Part shown: positions 60,561 to 64,000 of the stretch, in pieces | Layout: each line of letters opens with the position of its first letter | Position numbering within the stretch: position 1 is the first letter of the stretch | Assembly: GCF_000276665.1 (NCBI RefSeq) | Contig: NW_004955423.1 | Span: 9,323,319-9,387,318 of the forward strand | From: Chinchilla lanigera | Lineage: Eukaryota; Chordata; Mammalia; Rodentia; Chinchillidae | Direction of reading: 5' to 3' | Length of the DNA stretch: 64,000 nucleotides | Notes under the pieces: model-generated | The model's input: only the letters and a program-made list of their open reading frames with translations | Database searches by the model: none | What the model was told of the DNA's origin: nothing | Translations under genes and position numbers: made by a program

Positions 60561-60954
60561 ACATGATAAATTTACACTGTACATTTATATGAATTGGTAC
60601 AAACTATTCAGTAGTTTTTATTGACCCAGAACACCATTTGAGAAAAACTGTAAATGCATTCGTGATGAAAACTACTCACGCTTACAGAAAGCATCAGTGT
60701 ATCTGAGGACGGGCTACCCCGAACAGAAACAGAAAATATTTGAAGCGTTGTGACTTAATACACACACTTCCAAGGGTGAAAAACACGTTGGCTGAGCCTA
60801 TTTGGGTTAGAACCCACTCTCTTCGGACTCCTGTGGAGTTCAATTTAAAGCAGAGGGCAATTAATTAAAATTGAAATGAAAAAGAGCAAGCTTCCCCGGA
60901 ACACAAAACGTTTTATTTTTAAAGGTAGAAAAACAATTCCTCAAGCGAAACAGG

Positions 60955-62130
60955 CAACAGACAAGTGTCAACCTGGGGCAGCACCCTGACTCCCCGCGAG
61001 GGGCTGAAGTCCACTTCGCGACGCTCTTCTCCCCGTCCGTCCCGGGACCTCCCCGCCTCGGGCTCTCACGGTGAAGCGGATGAGGACGCCCGTCGGACAA
61101 AGGGTCCCACGACCGGGGCGCGGGCAGCGCACGCCTCGAGCGGCGTACCCCGGCTCCCACACTTCGGCTGGGCTCTTCCCCTTCTTGCCCTCAAACCCGG
61201 CCGCGAACTCCGCGAGGAAACCTGGCACCTCCGCCTTCGCCCGCCACCGCTGCTTTTAGGAACTCCTCAAACGCCTGAGCTCCCTCACCGGCGCTCTTCA
61301 AGGCCCCCTCGGGTCTTGGCGGTTAACCACACAGTCTTTCCTTACCTCTCCCCAGACCAGCCTCTCCCGAGAGGGAAGGAGGAGGCCGGGCCTCCGCTCG
61401 CTCCCGCCCNNNNNNNNNNNNNNNNNNNNNNNNNNNNNNNNNNNNNNNNNNNNNNNNNNNNNNNNNNNNNNNNNNNNNNNNNNNNNNNNNNNNNNNNNNN
61501 NNNNNNNNNNNNNNNNNNNNNNNNNNNNNNNNNNNNNNNNNNNNNNNNNNNNNNNNNNNNNNNNNNNNNNNNNNNNNNNNNNNNNNNNNNNNNNNNNNNN
61601 NNNNNNNNNNNNNNNNNNNNNNNNNNNNNNNNNNNNNNNNNNNNNNNNNNNNNNNNNNNNNNNNNNNNNNNNNNNNNNNNNNNNNNNNNNNNNNNNNNNN
61701 NNNNNNNNNNNNNNNNNNNNNNNNNNNNNNNNNNNNNNNNNNNNNNNNNNNNNNNNNNNNNNNNNNNNNNNNNNNNNNNNNNNNNNNNNNNNNNNNNNNN
61801 NNNNNNNNNNNNNNNNNNNNNNNNNNNNNNNNNNNNNNNNNNNNNNNNNNNNNNNNNNNNNNNNNNNNNNNNNNNNNNNNNNNNNNNNNNNNNNNNNNNN
61901 NNNNNNNNNNNNNNNNNNNNNNNNNNNNNNNNNNNNNNNNNNNNNNNNNNNNNNNNNNNNNNNNNNNNNNNNNNNNNNNNNNNNNNNNNNNNNNNNNNNN
62001 NNNNNNNNNNNNNNNNNNNNNNNNNNNNNNNNNNNNNNNNNNNNNNNNNNNNNNNNNNNNNNNNNNNNNNNNNNNNNNNNNNNNNNCCCCTCTGCTCTCC
62101 CCGCTCCCCTCCCCCGCCAGCCTCCCAGCC
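60955..62130. promoter_or_regulatory. CpG island; likely SPATA1/GNG5 bidirectional promoter
   Basis: The visible 60955-61409 is strongly GC-rich and full of CpG, in contrast to the A/T-rich surroundings, and GC-rich sequence resumes after the gap at 62087. It lies upstream of SPATA1 (- strand). In known mammals SPATA1 and GNG5 start head to head here, which is the basis for the bidirectional inference. A plausible - strand splice donor (GCCG|GTGAGG, exon edge 61289) could end a noncoding SPATA1 first exon. GNG5 exon 1 would lie in or beside the gap; none of its coding sequence can be seen. Confidence 0.7.
61410..62086. other. Assembly gap of 677 N
   Basis: An unbroken run of N inside the CpG island. 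Any open frame drawn through it is meaningless. Confidence 0.99.
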
Positions 62131-62289
62131 GCTCTGCACTGTACTGGGTGATTTCCGATTTTTGATTTTTGACTGGGAACAGACTTCTTCTTTTCAGATC
62201 TTTCCCAGACTTACTCCCATTAGTAGTAGATGATCTCCAGATCTTCCCTCCTGCGCGGAACACATATTTGGAAAGGAATGTTTTGTGTT

Positions 62290-62705
62290 TTGTTTTTTTT
62301 TTTTTAACCAGTACAGTACATGATGATGGCACTCCTTGTGGGGAGCTGGTACTTGCACATGACACGTTTCATTCTGTTTTCATGCTCTCTCTCCCCACTC
62401 CGTCTGGACTCCCTTCACATTTGAAAAAGATCTCCCTGCTTCTTAGTATCTTTTATCTTGCTCTTTATATAATTTTGTGTTTCTCATATAAGAGAAACCA
62501 TGCGGACATTTAAGTCTGTCTGATATATTACACTTAAAGTTATAGCCTCAGGGTAAATCCATTTCCTACAAATGACTCAAGATTATCATTCTTTTTGCCA
62601 GAATAGTAGTTCACTGTGCAGTAATACAGTACCACATTTTCTTTATGCATTCATCTGTTGATGCATGTATAAGCTGCTTCCAAGAGTTAGCAGTTATGAA
62701 TTGTA
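62290..62705 (-). mobile_element. L1 3' end, first part of an inverted L1
   Basis: Poly-T at 62297, then L1 3' UTR/ORF2 end in reverse (CTCATATAAGAGAAACCATG, ACCACATTTTCTTTATGCAT, AGCTGCTTCCAAGAG). It is joined head-on to 62706-63000. Confidence 0.82.
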
Positions 62706-63000
62706 TTGCTAACGCAAATTAAATCAACACTGAGATTCCATCTTACTCTAAAAAGAATGGCAGTCATCAAGAAATCAAATACTAACAAAGGAATAATAAA
62801 TGCTGGTTGGGGGCTGCCCTTTTGTACTGGTGGGATTGTAAACTGGCACAGCCACTATGGAAATCAGTATGGAGATTGCTCCAGAAGCTAAAACTAAATT
62901 GCTCCAGAAACTAAAACTACAAATTCCACCTGACCCAGCTAGTCCCCTTCCAGACACTTTCCTGAAAGAATTAAAGACATATTACAGTGGAAATGAATTC
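62706..63000 (+). mobile_element. L1 ORF2 end, inverted second part
   Basis: GAATGGCAGTCATCAAGAAA, TGGTGGGATTGTAAACTGGC, CACTATGGAAATCAGTATGG and TTCCACCTGACCCAGC: the L1 segment that lies directly upstream of the part seen at 62290-62705, but on the opposite strand. It contains a small tandem repeat of GCTCCAGAA...CTAAAACTA (62878-62921). Confidence 0.8.
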
Positions 63001-63664
63001 TTGCATAACTTAAATTATGGATTAAAGAAACGTGTATTTTGCCAGATGTTCATGGAGTGTCATTACCACTCTTACCTCACACAACCTTGAACAAAGCATT
63101 CATTTCATCTTTTTTGGGCACTGTTTGCTTACTTGGACCTGACCTTGAGGGATATAGCTGGTGGTTCTCCTGCCTAACAGTGATTAGGGTGGGATAATAT
63201 TGTCCTCTCTTATATTTTCTTCTGGTTATTAGCATTGGCCTTGGGATACTTAGTGTTGAGGAAAAAGCCTTTTGTCTGTATTGTCTGACAAGTTGACATT
63301 CAAATGCTATTCCAAGCGTTTATTTTAAAGACCTTGATAAAGTTGAGATCATTTATTTCTTAGCTATTACATTTTCATTCATGTGTGTATCTATAATGAT
63401 TGAAGTTAGCCAGGAAAGTGGGTGGGGTGGGCTAGAAAGGGCTAATAAAAGCAGCAGTAAAAAGTAGTAGCTCTTGGCCTTATCCTGCTGTCTGCCTCTA
63501 TTTATTCTCTAGGCTTCTACTTAGGACTATAAAAACCACCAAATCATCACAAATGATCTGGTTTTGGACTTTGCATTTTCTGCCTGACGTTAGGGCTGTG
63601 GCAAGGAGATTTGGGATTTTAAATGAATTTTCTGTAGACATACTGTGCAAGATGCTTTCTGTTG
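63001..63664. other. Probable GNG5 intron 1, no feature seen
   Basis: No exon was found. The placement in GNG5 is by synteny only. Confidence 0.35.
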
Positions 63665-63667
63665 ACT

Positions 63668-63782
63668 TTTTTTGGGCGCGGGGGGTGGGTGGGTGGGGGT
63701 CGTTTCCCGGTACCGGAAGTCGAACTCACAACTTGCGCTTGCCAGGCGGGCGCTGTGCCACTGAACTAAATCCCCAGCTCCC
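63668..63782 (-). mobile_element. ID SINE with G-rich tail side
   Basis: TCGTTTCCCGGTACCGG, GCGCTTGCCAGGCGGG and TGAACTAAATCCCCAGCTCC in reverse. GGGTGGGTGGGTGGGGG lies where the tail is expected. Confidence 0.87.
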
Positions 63783-64000
63783 TCTTTGTTGGTATTTTAA
63801 AACTTGGCACAAGCTCACTATATTTAAAGCTTTATATCTGAGTGCACTTGACAGAAATTATCATAAGTGCTTAACAAACTCTCCCATAGGTTAAGTCAGG
63901 ATACTTTTGAAAGTGAAAGGGGAACTATTATGCCAGAATTACAGTTTTAGCTTCCTGGTTAGTGATTATTATCATGTCTTGGGGGCTAGTAGCATGTCCA

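Noticed and set aside
60968..61228. 86-codon - strand frame in the CpG island (starts MPGFLAEF)
   Set aside because: GC-rich composition alone explains it; it resembles no protein I know. It may be part of a noncoding first exon.
60965..62233. 422-codon open frame on the + strand and long - strand frames over the CpG island
   Set aside because: They run through 677 N and consist otherwise of GC-rich sequence that lacks stops by composition.
62857..63090. 77-codon + strand frame
   Set aside because: It is the inverted L1 ORF2 tail, not a gene.

Overview
The window is mammalian nuclear DNA, most likely from a rodent outside the mouse/rat family. It contains introns with GT-AG junctions, a CpG island broken by a run of N, and dense rodent-type SINEs. 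The SINEs include 7SL-derived B1 elements, tRNA-derived ID elements and dimeric B1+ID elements. No B2-type SINE was noticed. Dimeric B1-ID SINEs are reported from squirrel-, dormouse- and beaver-like lineages, so a beaver relative is a reasonable guess. The species is not proven by this sequence.

Two protein-coding genes can be read exon by exon. CTBS (di-N-acetylchitobiase, a lysosomal glycoside hydrolase family 18 enzyme) lies on the + strand in seven exons from 4701 to 18979. The exons join in frame into a 379-residue protein with a signal peptide and the catalytic DGINIDIE motif. SPATA1 (spermatogenesis-associated protein 1) lies on the - strand in twelve coding exons from 46870 down to 21049. 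They join in frame into about 448 residues with a coiled-coil C-terminal half. The two genes are convergent, with about 2.1 kb between their stop codons. A CpG island at about 60955-62130, partly hidden by 677 N, is the likely SPATA1 promoter. From the known mammalian gene order CTBS-SPATA1-GNG5 it is probably also the GNG5 promoter, firing rightwards, but no GNG5 coding exon is visible here.

Layout: 1-4500 is repeat-rich DNA upstream of CTBS. 4500-4868 is the CTBS promoter and first exon. 4869-18979 is the rest of CTBS. 18980-21048 is the convergent 3' region. 21049-46936 is the SPATA1 coding part. 46937 to about 61290 is probably the large 5' intron of SPATA1 and holds a nearly full-length but broken L1 on the same strand as SPATA1. 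60955-62130 is the CpG island. 62290-64000 is probably the start of GNG5 intron 1 and carries an inverted L1.

I see no new enzymatic or defence system. The observations most worth checking are about genome structure: an ID-type SINE insertion that seems to have carried about 150 bp of non-SINE sequence inside one target-site duplication (43434-43723); an L1 with the head-to-head structure expected of twin priming (62290-63000); an L1 nested in another L1 with an internal deletion; a direct duplication either side of SPATA1 coding exon 8; and unresolved start, splice and stop choices in SPATA1.
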